64,000 nucleotides of DNA from Hyphomicrobiales bacterium (GTDB taxonomy: Bacteria > Pseudomonadota > Alphaproteobacteria > Rhizobiales > Rhizobiaceae), in assembly GCA_900473915.1 (NCBI GenBank), contig UCNG01000020.1, forward strand, positions 160,873-224,872, written 5' to 3'. Positions 50,668-59,430 of the stretch are shown here, piece after piece. Both the position numbers and the translations under genes were made by a program. The notes below the pieces were generated by a model that saw nothing but the letters and a program-made list of their open reading frames with translations, was not told the origin of the DNA and did no database searches. The first letter of the stretch is position 1; every line of letters begins with the position of its first letter.

Positions 50668-53600
50668 CCAGATTTCTCGCAATCATCGCCTTCATCGCTT
50701 TCGCCGCAACGGCAGTCATCTTCGGCTGGCCGGAGCGGGAGACGCCGGTGCTGGCCCCAGCGCAGGCCAATGCTCAGGCTAACGCGCAGGCGCAGCAGCC
50801 TGACAGCGCGCAGGCAGAGCCGGAAGAAGAGAAATCCTATTTCCTGTCCTTCGTGGAAAGCCAGCTTTCCGCGCCGAACCGCCGCATCTCCATTTCAGGC
50901 ATCAGCGGCGTTCTGTCTTCGGAAGCAACCGTCGGCTCGATCACCATCGCCGACCGCGAAGGCGTGTGGCTGCGCATCGAAAATGCCAAGCTGAACTGGA
51001 GCCGCACCGCCCTTCTGGTCGGGCGTCTCAGCATCCAGTCGCTGGCCGCCGAGCGCATCGACGTCATTCGCAAACCATTGCCGGACAACAGCCTGCCATC
51101 GCCGGAATCGTCCAGCTTCAGCCTGCCGGAACTGCCGATTTCGATCAATCTCGACCAGCTTGCCATAGCGCGCCTGCATTTCGGGCCTGACATTTTCGGC
51201 CTCGAATCGGAAGTGTCGGCCAATGGCCGCCTGTCGCTTGCCGATGGCTCGCTGGATTCCAGTTTCGACATCAAGCGCCTCGACGGTCCGGGCGGCACTT
51301 TCGCGCTGCGCGCGGCCTATGCCAATGCCGACCAGAAGGTCGATCTCGACCTGAAAGTCTCCGAACCGGCCAATGGCATCGTCGCCAACCTGTTGAACAT
51401 TGACGGTCATCCGCCCGTCGATCTCACCTTGACCGGCGCCGGTCCGCTCGACGGATTGAAGGTTGATCTGGCGCTCGACACCAATGGCAGCCGCACGCTG
51501 ACGGGCGAATTTACCCTGAACCGGCAAGGTCAGGCGCCTGATGGCGGCCGCGTTTTCTCCGCCCGTTTCAACGGTCCGATTGCGGTTCTGGTGCCGCCGG
51601 TATTCCGCGATTTCTTCGGTGCCGAAACGGTGCTCTCCGCCGATGGCTTCCTGAAGGATGCAGGCGGTTTCCGCCTCGACGATCTGGCGCTGAACAGCGC
51701 CGCCTTGAAGCTCAAGGCTTCCGCCGAAACCGGCAATGACCGCTTCCTGAACAGGCTGCGCGTTGACGCTTCCATTGCCGATGAAAGCAAGGGCCGCGTT
51801 CTCCTGCCGGTCAAGGGCGCTGAAACCTATATCGACAACGCAAAATTCCAGATCGCCTACGGTGATCGCCCGACCAATGACTGGACGGGTACGCTTGCCG
51901 TTGCCGGTCTCAAGAACGCAACGATTTCTGCCCGCAACATCGCGCTCGACATGGGCGGCGTTGCCGAGAACCTGAGCGATGCCGCCAATCGCCATATCAC
52001 CTTCAAGGTCAACGGCGGGATGGATGGCATTTCGGCGGAACGCGCCGAAATCGCCGAGGCGCTTGGAAACAGGATCGCGCTCGCTGTGGACGGCGCATGG
52101 CGCGCCGGTTCGCCGGTCGAGCTTGCACAGGCCAATATTTCCGGCAATGGCCTCAGCCTCGATCTCAAGGGCAATATTGACGACTTCGCCTTCAATGGCG
52201 ACATCGCCGCCAAGGTGGCAAGCCTTGCGCCTTTCGGCGCTCTGGCTGGCCGCGATCTCGCGGGCAGCATCGATGTCAACGCGAAGGGCATCGTGCGCCC
52301 GATCAGCGGCGCTTTCCAGCTCGACCTCAATGGCACGGCGCAGAACATGCGCACCAGCACGCAAGCCGTCGACCGCATTCTCGACGGTGCGGTTACGCTG
52401 GGCGGCGCGCTTGGCCGCAGCAGCGAAGGGTTTTCGGCGCGTGATTTCCGCATCGGCAACGAGTTGAGCGAAATCACCGCCAACGGTTCTTTTGCGTCCG
52501 ACAAGGCCAATTTCGATTTCGGCGTCATGCTGTCCGATCTCAAGCTTCTTTCCGATCAGGCATCGGGCCGGATGACGGTCAAGGGCAGCGCGCGCGGCGA
52601 CGACAAGCTGATCGCGCTGGCACTTCGCGCCGACGCACCGCAGGGCACATTGGCCGGGCGCAAGCTTTCCGAAGGCGGTCTCGACTTCAACGCCATGCTC
52701 GACGGCAATGCAACGACAGGGGCTGCCCTTTCCGGCAAGCTTGCCGGCAGCGCATTCCTCAATGGCCAGCGCATCGATCTGGGGACCGTGATCGATATCG
52801 TCAATGACGAGAAGCGCCTGACCGACCTTGTCTTCAATGCGGGCGGCGCGCATCTTTCCGGCAATGTCACCCAGAGCGCGAAGGGCCTTTTCACCGGCGC
52901 GCTGAAACTGGATGCGCCGGATATTTCCACGGCCGCGGCTCTGGCGCTTGCGCAAGCAACCGGCGCGGCCAATGCCGATATCACGCTCGACGCCAGCGAC
53001 GGTCGCCAGAATGCATCGGTCACCGCCAATGCCAAGGGCATCAAGGTCAATGGCAACCACATCACCTCGGCGGATATTGCCCTGACGGCAAGGGATCTGT
53101 TCGGTGTGCCGGTGGTCGACGGCAATGCCGCGGCGCGCGACATTCTTGTCGGCACGTTCGGCATCGACAGTTTTGACGCCAAGGCCAATGCGACCGGGTC
53201 GAAGACCGATTTCACGGCCAATACCAAATTGAAGATCGGCACGGTTGCCAGCGTTGCCGGTTCGCTTGAGCCGAAGGATGGCGGTTTTGAACTGGGTCTC
53301 GCCTCGGCCAATGTGAAGCAGGGCACGCTCAGCGCCAATCTGGCCGCGCCAGCCACCATTTCCATGAAGGGCGAGGAAATCTCCTTCGGCGATATCATCA
53401 TCAATACGGGCGCGGATGCCAGCGCGGGTCAGGTCAAGGTCAACGGTGTCATCGATGGCCGTCTTGATCTTTCAGTCGCGCTTTCCAATCTGCCGCTGGC
53501 GCTCGCCAATACGTTCAAGCCGGAACTGGGGCTTGGCGGCACGGTCAACGGCACGGCCCGCATCACCGGCACGAAGGATGCGCCCAATGTCGCCTTCGAC

Positions 53601-55400
53601 ATGGCGGCGCGCGGCGTGACGGCAGCCGAGCTCAAGAAGCAGGGCATTGCTGCCCTCAACGCCGATGCCAAGGGCACTTCCGCCAATAACCGGCTCAATG
53701 TCGATGCGCATGTCACCGGAGGGGGCGGCATTGATGTCCGCGCTAATGGCGGCGTGCCGCTTGGCAAAGGTGATCTGGCGGTCGATGTCAATCTCGCCAA
53801 TCTTCCGCTGACGGCGCTGAACGGTGCGGTCAAGGGCCAGGATCTCGCTGGCAATGTCACCGGCACGGCGCGTGTCACCGGGCCGCTCACCAATCCGGCC
53901 GCGACCTTCAACCTGCGCGGCACCGGCCTTGCGGCCAAGCCGCTGCGCGACAACGGGCTCGCGCCGCTCACCTTGCAGGCTGCGGGCAGCTATGCAGCCA
54001 TGGCCATCGACTTTTCGTCGGTGACCGTCGATGGTCCGCGCGGCCTCAATGTCACCGCCAATGGCAAGGTGCCGTTTTCGGGGCAGGGGCTTGGCGTCAA
54101 TGTCAACGGCAGCGTTCCGCTGGCGCTCGCCAACCGCTTCTTGGCTGATCGCGGCGCACAGGCAAACGGCACGCTGACGCTGACGGCCAGCGTTTCGGGT
54201 GGCTTCAACCGTCCGCAATTGCGCGGCATGTTCTCCACCAATGGGGCAACCTTTGTCGATCCCGATACGAATGTCCGCCTGAACAATATCAATGTCATGG
54301 GCAGCATGGATGGGGAAACCATCACGCTGCGCCAGGTCAATGCCGCGCTTGGCAGCGGTGGAGCGGTTTCCGCCAGCGGCACGATTTCGACCAATGCCGA
54401 GACGAATTTCCCGGCCAATATCGAAATCAAGCTGGACCGCGCCCGCTATGCCGACGGCAAGCTGGTGGTGGCGACCGTCAATGGCGGGATCACGATCAAT
54501 GGGCCGCTGATGCGCGACCCGCTGATTTCAGGCCGGATCGACGTCGATCGGGCCGAAATCTCGGTGCCGGAAAATCTTGGCGGCGGCGCGGCCTATGTGC
54601 CGGTGCAGCACAAGAATACGCCGAAAAACGTTCAGGCTACGCTTGATCGCGCCAAGGTCGAAACGCGCAAGAGCAAGGTGCCGACACCGACGTCGCGCCC
54701 GACCGTGCCGCGCCTCGATGTTCTTATCAGCGCACCCAACCAGATTTTCGTGCGCGGTCGCGGCCTTGACACGGAACTGGGCGGACGCCTTCGCCTGACC
54801 GGGCCGGTGACCGACATCAAGCCGGTCGGCTCCTTCGACATGATCCGCGGTCGCATCGGCATTCTCGGCCAGCGCATCACCTTCGACGAGGGCCATGTCA
54901 CGCTGGTGGGCGATCTCAACCCGCAGCTCAATTTCGTTGCCCGTTCCGAAGGCAATGAAATCACCGCAATCGTGACGGTGACGGGCACGGTCGATAATCT
55001 CGACATCAAGTTCTCCTCGACGCCGGAACTGCCGCAGGATGAAGTGCTGGCGCAGCTCATCTTCAAGCGCTCCATCGGTGAATTGTCGGCGTTCCAGATC
55101 GCGCAGCTTGCCGCCGCCGCAGCCGAACTTGCGGGCGGTTCCAACAACTCGCTGATGAACAAGTTGCGCGCCGGGACAGGTCTCGACGACCTCGATGTGG
55201 TGACGGATGAAAAGGGCCAGACGGCAGTTCGCGCCGGACGCTATATCCGCGACAATATTTATCTCGGCGTGGAAGCAGGGTCGGGCGGCTCGACCAAGGG
55301 CACCATCAATCTCGACATTACCCGCAACCTGAAAGCCAAGGGCGCCCTTGGTGCGGAAGGCGATTCCAGCGGCGGCATTTTCTACGAAAAAGATTATTGA
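50664..55400 (+). CDS. tamB: TamB-like translocation/assembly protein (MapB homologue)
   Basis: A 1578-residue inner-membrane-anchored protein. An N-terminal helix (residues 4-22) is followed by an Ala/Gln-rich linker and a very long repetitive beta-rich region (Asn-Gly-rich repeats such as LNGTAQN, VNGTARITG). The C-terminal TamB/DUF490 domain begins about residue 1290 and includes IRGRIGILGQRITFDEG and FSSTPELPQDEVLAQLIF. It would bridge the periplasm to TamA. The Brucella suis homologue MapB is needed for envelope integrity and virulence. The start is TTG, overlapping the tamA stop as TTGA. Confidence 0.93.
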   Translation: MTRFLAIIAFIAFAATAVIFGWPERETPVLAPAQANAQANAQAQQPDSAQAEPEEEKSYFLSFVESQLSAPNRRISISGISGVLSSEATVGSITIADREGVWLRIENAKLNWSRTALLVGRLSIQSLAAERIDVIRKPLPDNSLPSPESSSFSLPELPISINLDQLAIARLHFGPDIFGLESEVSANGRLSLADGSLDSSFDIKRLDGPGGTFALRAAYANADQKVDLDLKVSEPANGIVANLLNIDGHPPVDLTLTGAGPLDGLKVDLALDTNGSRTLTGEFTLNRQGQAPDGGRVFSARFNGPIAVLVPPVFRDFFGAETVLSADGFLKDAGGFRLDDLALNSAALKLKASAETGNDRFLNRLRVDASIADESKGRVLLPVKGAETYIDNAKFQIAYGDRPTNDWTGTLAVAGLKNATISARNIALDMGGVAENLSDAANRHITFKVNGGMDGISAERAEIAEALGNRIALAVDGAWRAGSPVELAQANISGNGLSLDLKGNIDDFAFNGDIAAKVASLAPFGALAGRDLAGSIDVNAKGIVRPISGAFQLDLNGTAQNMRTSTQAVDRILDGAVTLGGALGRSSEGFSARDFRIGNELSEITANGSFASDKANFDFGVMLSDLKLLSDQASGRMTVKGSARGDDKLIALALRADAPQGTLAGRKLSEGGLDFNAMLDGNATTGAALSGKLAGSAFLNGQRIDLGTVIDIVNDEKRLTDLVFNAGGAHLSGNVTQSAKGLFTGALKLDAPDISTAAALALAQATGAANADITLDASDGRQNASVTANAKGIKVNGNHITSADIALTARDLFGVPVVDGNAAARDILVGTFGIDSFDAKANATGSKTDFTANTKLKIGTVASVAGSLEPKDGGFELGLASANVKQGTLSANLAAPATISMKGEEISFGDIIINTGADASAGQVKVNGVIDGRLDLSVALSNLPLALANTFKPELGLGGTVNGTARITGTKDAPNVAFDMAARGVTAAELKKQGIAALNADAKGTSANNRLNVDAHVTGGGGIDVRANGGVPLGKGDLAVDVNLANLPLTALNGAVKGQDLAGNVTGTARVTGPLTNPAATFNLRGTGLAAKPLRDNGLAPLTLQAAGSYAAMAIDFSSVTVDGPRGLNVTANGKVPFSGQGLGVNVNGSVPLALANRFLADRGAQANGTLTLTASVSGGFNRPQLRGMFSTNGATFVDPDTNVRLNNINVMGSMDGETITLRQVNAALGSGGAVSASGTISTNAETNFPANIEIKLDRARYADGKLVVATVNGGITINGPLMRDPLISGRIDVDRAEISVPENLGGGAAYVPVQHKNTPKNVQATLDRAKVETRKSKVPTPTSRPTVPRLDVLISAPNQIFVRGRGLDTELGGRLRLTGPVTDIKPVGSFDMIRGRIGILGQRITFDEGHVTLVGDLNPQLNFVARSEGNEITAIVTVTGTVDNLDIKFSSTPELPQDEVLAQLIFKRSIGELSAFQIAQLAAAAAELAGGSNNSLMNKLRAGTGLDDLDVVTDEKGQTAVRAGRYIRDNIYLGVEAGSGGSTKGTINLDITRNLKAKGALGAEGDSSGGIFYEKDY

Positions 55401-55711
55401 CCGCCGCAAACAATGAGCGGGACAGGCCGGGTTTTGCGACCCGGCCTTTGCCATCGAAATACAATCAAAAATAGCGAAAATCATAATTTTGCCATGAAAA
55501 AACCATTAATGACACATCTTCGCCGCATGCGCCTTGATTTTTAAATCGATTTAATATGGATCATTGCTGCAATTTTAGCTTTAAACTGCAATTTTCAGAC
55601 ACGTTCGCGCGAGTTGTTTAACCGTTCTTCAACCATAAGAACGCAAATTGCTGTCAAGTAATGGCGGTCGCTTGACGGCTGTGTTTCAACCCTTGAGTCC
55701 GGGTAATCTGC
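55401..55711. other. Intergenic region between tamB and the L,D-transpeptidase
   Basis: A terminator near 55425-55449 is followed by an AT-rich stretch (55450-55600). The first 150 bases after the terminator hold no gene and no clear palindrome. The promoter of the transpeptidase gene should be here. Confidence 0.45.
55425..55449 (+). terminator. Terminator of the tamAB transcript
   Basis: GGCCGGGT (55425-55432) pairs with ACCCGGCC (55439-55446) around TTTGCG, followed by TTTG. The T tract is short. Confidence 0.7.
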
Positions 55712-56437
55712 ATGACCAAGTTCACTGACGATCTGAGCCGCCGCCATTTCCTTTTCGGCACCGGAGCCATCCTCCTCACCGGTGCCGCCGGGTGCAGTCA
55801 GACGATGGACATGTCGGCCTTCCAGATGAATGTCGACCCGATGTCGACGGGCGGGATCACGCCGATGCGTCCGCAGATCAGCATCGACCGCGATATCACC
55901 ACGCCGGATGTGATGTATGCCGCCGTGCAGGAAGGGCCGTATTCGCTGCCGGCAATTCCCTATCAGAAAGTGCCGAAGGAGTTCCGCCGCCAGATCGTGC
56001 CGGACCCGACGGGACAGGCGCCGGGAACGATTGTCGTCAGCCTCAAGGACCATTTGCTCTATTATGTCCTGCCGGGCGGCGAAGCGCTGCGTTATGGCAT
56101 CGGCATCGGCAAGGCGGGCTTTGAATGGTCGGGGCGTGCCAATGTCCAATACAAGAAGCAATGGCCGGTCTGGACGCCGCCGCCGGAAATGATCCAGCGC
56201 AAGCCGGAACTGGCAAAATACCGCAACGGTCAGGAACCCGGTCCGCAAAACCCGCTGGGCGCGCGCGCGCTCTATATTTACCAGAACGGGCGCGACACCG
56301 GCTATCGCATCCACGGCTCGCCGGAATGGTGGTCGATCGGCCAGTCCATGTCGTCGGGCTGTATCCGCCTGATGAATCAGGACATTATCGATCTTTACAA
56401 CCGTGTGCAGGGTAAGGCGCCGATCATCGTAGCGTAA
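55712..56437 (+). CDS. L,D-transpeptidase (YkuD/ErfK family), Tat/lipoprotein-type signal
   Basis: A 241-residue envelope enzyme that forms 3-3 cross-links in peptidoglycan or attaches proteins to it. The N-terminus has SRRHFLFGTGAILLTG, a twin-arginine pattern, ending in the lipobox-like GAAGC near residue 28. The YkuD domain has VSLKDHLLYYV near 111 and the catalytic HGSPEWW...SMSSGCIRL with the active Cys near residue 216. Brucella uses such enzymes to link outer-membrane proteins to peptidoglycan; which of the several paralogues this is cannot be said. Confidence 0.92.
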   Translation: MTKFTDDLSRRHFLFGTGAILLTGAAGCSQTMDMSAFQMNVDPMSTGGITPMRPQISIDRDITTPDVMYAAVQEGPYSLPAIPYQKVPKEFRRQIVPDPTGQAPGTIVVSLKDHLLYYVLPGGEALRYGIGIGKAGFEWSGRANVQYKKQWPVWTPPPEMIQRKPELAKYRNGQEPGPQNPLGARALYIYQNGRDTGYRIHGSPEWWSIGQSMSSGCIRLMNQDIIDLYNRVQGKAPIIVA

Positions 56438-56457
56438 GTATTTGGTTTGCTGAACGA

Positions 56458-56489
56458 AAAAGGCCGCGCCAGATCAGGCGCGGCCTTTT
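56458..56489. terminator. Bidirectional terminator
   Basis: AAAAGGCCGCGCC (56458-56470) and GGCGCGGCCTTTT (56477-56489) form a perfect 13-bp stem with a six-base loop, between the convergent transpeptidase and small-protein genes. Confidence 0.93.
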
Positions 56490-56509
56490 CTGTTTCAGTG
56501 TCAGCACGA

Positions 56510-56725
56510 TTATTCGAAGCGCACCGACTTCGGCATGGCCTCGCCAAGCTCGACGAAATGGCGCAGCTCGGCGCGCAGGATTTCAGCCGAAGCCATATGA
56601 ATCTGGTGCTGCGGCGCGCTGTCGTTCTGCGCGATCTGGGTGGATACGCCCGGCATGACGAACGCTCCTGCGGTCAGGACGAGGGCGGCGGCAATGCCGA
56701 GACGTCGTTCGGTTCTGGCCTGCAT
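56510..56725 (-). CDS. Small exported protein of unknown function
   Basis: A 71-residue protein with an N-terminal signal-like segment (basic MQARTERRLG, then AAALVLTAGAFVMPG) and a short mature part of about 45 residues, predicted helical near the end (AEILRAELRHFVELGEAM). AAGGAG lies six bases before the ATG, and it is followed by a strong terminator, which supports a real gene. No family was recognised. Confidence 0.72.
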   Translation of the reverse strand: MQARTERRLGIAAALVLTAGAFVMPGVSTQIAQNDSAPQHQIHMASAEILRAELRHFVELGEAMPKSVRFE

Positions 56726-56813
56726 TTCTATCTCCTTGCGCCGATGGGCGGCGACTAAAATCTCGAATCACGTTCATTCGCAAGACGCTGGCACTTTTCC
56801 GGCCCGTGTCGGG

Positions 56814-57323
56814 TCAATGAAAAGTCGCGCGCTGCGTAAAATTCAAAGCGCTGTCGATGGCATGAATCGGTATTGGCAACAAAGTCTGGCCGAAATCAGC
56901 CAGCGTATCGGCAAAATTGCGGGCAGCCCCTGCCACATCGTCGCAGTGGCGCTGGCAGGCAATCGCCTCAAGACAGGTTTCGAGCAGCAGCGCATCCTGA
57001 TTCTGAATGCCGGAAATCAGCCCCAGCGTCAGGCATTCCTCGCGGCAGACATGGTGCGAATCGAAGGGGAAAGCGCGCAGCGGGCAACTGGCGCAATGGC
57101 GCAGAACGCGGATGAAATGCGACAGCTCACCCACGGCGCGCTTTGCTTCCGAAGGCCCAAGCACTTCCGAATAGAGGCCCCAGGTCATTTCCCACGGAAT
57201 GATCGAGCCCGTCTCGAAACCCGCGGTCCAGCGGCGATAACCTTCCAGCACCAGCTTTTCCGGCAGGCGGTCGAAATAGCCTGCGCTGTTGGCGCCGTTC
57301 AGTTGCGATATGCGCATGTTCAT
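56814..57323 (-). CDS. Cys-rich conserved protein of unknown function
   Basis: A 169-residue protein with no signal peptide. The N-terminal part contains GANSAGYFDRLPEKLVLEGY, and the C-terminal half carries seven cysteines in pairs and clusters (CASC, CREEC, then ETCLEAIACQRHC). The pattern with nearby His residues suggests metal or Fe-S binding, though no named family was recognised. ATG 57323 has GGGAGG six bases upstream; the open frame starts at 57410. Upstream lies a long gap with an Irr-box-like palindrome, so iron control is possible. Confidence 0.75.
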   Translation of the reverse strand: MNMRISQLNGANSAGYFDRLPEKLVLEGYRRWTAGFETGSIIPWEMTWGLYSEVLGPSEAKRAVGELSHFIRVLRHCASCPLRAFPFDSHHVCREECLTLGLISGIQNQDALLLETCLEAIACQRHCDDVAGAARNFADTLADFGQTLLPIPIHAIDSALNFTQRATFH

Positions 57324-57803
57324 GTCTGCCTCCCGAAGAAGCGGGAGCATGACGTGATGCGCGGGCCGGACCTGTCCGAGAAACGTTCCGTTTCTGTCCG
57401 CACATTGCAATATCCGGTCGGCAAGAGACGAAGCTGCCAGGGCAGGCCGTCAACATTTGCGGACCGGCATTCGCCGAGACCAATCATAGGGTCCTCCAAT
57501 CGAAAGGGTTCAAGGCCCAGACATCAAAGGGTGAAAATCTGCATGTTCATAAAAGCCTGAAAATCCAACTGGAGTCAATTACTCATCTTTAAAATCACAT
57601 TAGATTTCAATTGTTTGGAATTATTCTAGACTTTAATGGTCATGTTTATATCATTGCTGGAGGAACGCAACCGCTGCGGGGGTTCAGCGGTTGCGGCAAA
57701 CGGGCGCATGATGCGCGGAGGGAGAGGGGGATCGCATATCACACGCCCGCTGCTGGGGGATCGTGTTCCTTCAACGTTGGGTTCGCAAAGGGTGATATGC
57801 CGG
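57324..57803. other. Long intergenic region with AT-rich centre
   Basis: These 480 bases separate two minus-strand genes. The stretch 57540-57650 is AT-rich and includes the palindrome described at 57614. A plus-strand frame at 57636-57962 overlaps the copper gene and looks like chance. The promoter of the Cys-rich gene should lie here. Confidence 0.5.
57614..57630. promoter_or_regulatory. Irr-box (iron control element)-like palindrome
   Basis: TTTGGAATTATTCTAGA differs at two symmetric positions from the iron control element consensus TTTAGAA-N3-TTCTAAA used by the regulator Irr in Rhizobiales. It lies in an AT-rich region, 290 bases before the Cys-rich gene on the minus strand. The match is by eye and its function unproven. 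Confidence 0.4.
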
Positions 57804-58808
57804 TCAGTGCCCGGAATGTTCGTCCTTTTTCCCGTTCTGCGCGGTTACCGGGAAATCGATCGTGACCTTGCCGGCCTTTTCGAATTCGAGGGTCACCGGC
57901 ACGGTCTCGCCTTCCTTGTATGGCTTCTCCGGCTGGATGAACATGAGGTGATATCCGCCTGACTTCAGCTCGACCTTTCCGCCTGCCGGAATGTCCAGTC
58001 CGCCTTCCAGCGGGCGCATCTTCATCACATCGTTCTGCATCGACATTTCATGGATTTCGACGCGCTTCACGCCATCGGTGGTGACGGCAACCAGCTTGTC
58101 GGCGTCCTTGCCGTCATTGGCGATGGTGAGAAACCCGCCCGCGACCTTGGCGCCGGGGACCATGGCGCGCACCGATGGGCCGGTGATGGACAGGTCGCCG
58201 AGTTTCGTCGGCATGTCCATCGCCGCATGGTCCATCTTGCCCATCTTGTCATGTTGGCCATGCTCGCCATGGCCGTCAGCATCAGCGGCCTTCACCAGCA
58301 CCTGCGGCGCGGGATGCTCAAGATCATGCGGGTTCTGGCCTTCCTTGGCCACTTCCGTCCAGGCGACCGAAGCTGCACTTCCGCAAAGCTGCGTCACCGG
58401 GAAGGAGAGAGTGGTGTCCTTGTCGAATTTGGCGAGCTGGCCGACGACGGTGAACTCGTCATAGAAATCGTTCGGCAGATCGCCGCCGGTAAAGCGGACT
58501 TCCTTCACGCCCGAGGTCACGTCCTTGCCGTGCACCTTGTAGCTCTGCGCATAATCGCCCTTGACAGTTTCGATCTTCCAGCCGGGCTTCACCTGCGGCT
58601 GCGCCGAGAGGAAGCCTTCCGGCAGTTCCACCCGAACCTCGGTCGTGGCCATGCCGTCGCAGCCATGCGGCACGCGGAAGGTCGCCTTGTAGAAGCTGCC
58701 TGCCCTGGCTTCGCTTTGGTCGAGCGAGGAATGGGCCTGAGCCAGACCTGCGGAAGCGCACAGCGCGGCAAGCGAAATTGCGGAGGCGAAAAGACGATGG
58801 TTTTTCAT
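57804..58808 (-). CDS. Fusion of DUF1775 (YcnI-like) and PCuAC copper chaperone domains
   Basis: A 334-residue periplasmic protein. A signal peptide ends at residue 25 so that the mature protein begins with His26, the copper ligand of YcnI-type domains. The DUF1775 domain (26-165) is followed by a His/Met/Asp-rich linker (HGEHGQHDKMGKMDH) and a PCuAC domain (about 205-315). The latter has the HEMSMQ...M...GGYHLMF pattern whose His and Met residues bind Cu(I). It probably supplies copper to cytochrome oxidase. The DUF2946-like gene lies 97 bases upstream. Confidence 0.9.
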   Translation of the reverse strand: MKNHRLFASAISLAALCASAGLAQAHSSLDQSEARAGSFYKATFRVPHGCDGMATTEVRVELPEGFLSAQPQVKPGWKIETVKGDYAQSYKVHGKDVTSGVKEVRFTGGDLPNDFYDEFTVVGQLAKFDKDTTLSFPVTQLCGSAASVAWTEVAKEGQNPHDLEHPAPQVLVKAADADGHGEHGQHDKMGKMDHAAMDMPTKLGDLSITGPSVRAMVPGAKVAGGFLTIANDGKDADKLVAVTTDGVKRVEIHEMSMQNDVMKMRPLEGGLDIPAGGKVELKSGGYHLMFIQPEKPYKEGETVPVTLEFEKAGKVTIDFPVTAQNGKKDEHSGH

Positions 58809-58905
58809 TGTTTCAAACCTGAATAATCATTGCTAGGCACGCCGAAACAGGGTTCGGGCGCGTTCATTCCGGAATGCGGAGATGCATTCGCTCAAACGAT
58901 CATAT

Positions 58906-59304
58906 TCAGGCGAGAGGCGGCGCTTGCGGCGGGGCCGATGGCGGATAGGTGCTGTGCCGCAGGATGGGCTGCGGCGGCACGATGCCGTTGGCCATGGCGA
59001 TATGCGGGGCGGCGCCGGTGGAACCGGCTGGCGCGGGGCACAGGAAGGCGGACGAAATCCGGCAGGCTTCACAACTATTGTTGCTAAAATGCTTGTCATG
59101 ATCCTGCTGGCTCGGATCGGAGCCATGGTCGCCGATGCACAGCACCGGATAGCTGCCATCCGGCAACTGGTACTGGGCCAGCAGGTAGCTGTCGGGCGCA
59201 TTGAGGTCGACGGGCTTGTGCGCAAAGGCGACGAACATCAGGGCGAATACGCTGAGGATGCGTATCGCCAGAGACATCCGATATTGGCCGATGCTCGTTT
59301 TCAC
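58906..59304 (-). CDS. DUF2946-like small exported protein
   Basis: A 132-residue protein with an N-terminal hydrophobic segment (MSLAIRILSVFALMFVAFA), a cysteine pair in CEACRISS near residue 78, an earlier Cys in VLCIGDH, and a Pro-rich tail. The VLCIGDHG...C-x2-C layout matches the DUF2946 family, often encoded with copper-handling genes. The start is GTG 59304 or ATG 59277, neither with a strong site. It lies upstream of the DUF1775-PCuAC gene on the same strand. Confidence 0.75.
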   Translation of the reverse strand: MKTSIGQYRMSLAIRILSVFALMFVAFAHKPVDLNAPDSYLLAQYQLPDGSYPVLCIGDHGSDPSQQDHDKHFSNNSCEACRISSAFLCPAPAGSTGAAPHIAMANGIVPPQPILRHSTYPPSAPPQAPPLA

Positions 59305-59430
59305 TCAAAGCTTCTCCATGCAAGCCGAGTTTACCTAGCCCATGCGAGCCGTCTTTGCCAAGCATCAAACAGAACCGGCGCGAATTGGTCGCGCCGGTTC
59401 CTTTCCCGGTCGGGCAGAAACGGGGGCGGA

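Noticed and set aside
50895-53060. 721-residue open frame on the minus strand
   Set aside because: Antisense to tamB with no start signal or recognised fold.
57636-57962. 108-residue frame on the plus strand after the AT-rich region
   Set aside because: Its second half is antisense to the DUF1775-PCuAC gene, and its composition (Arg, Gly-rich, no motif) does not look coding.
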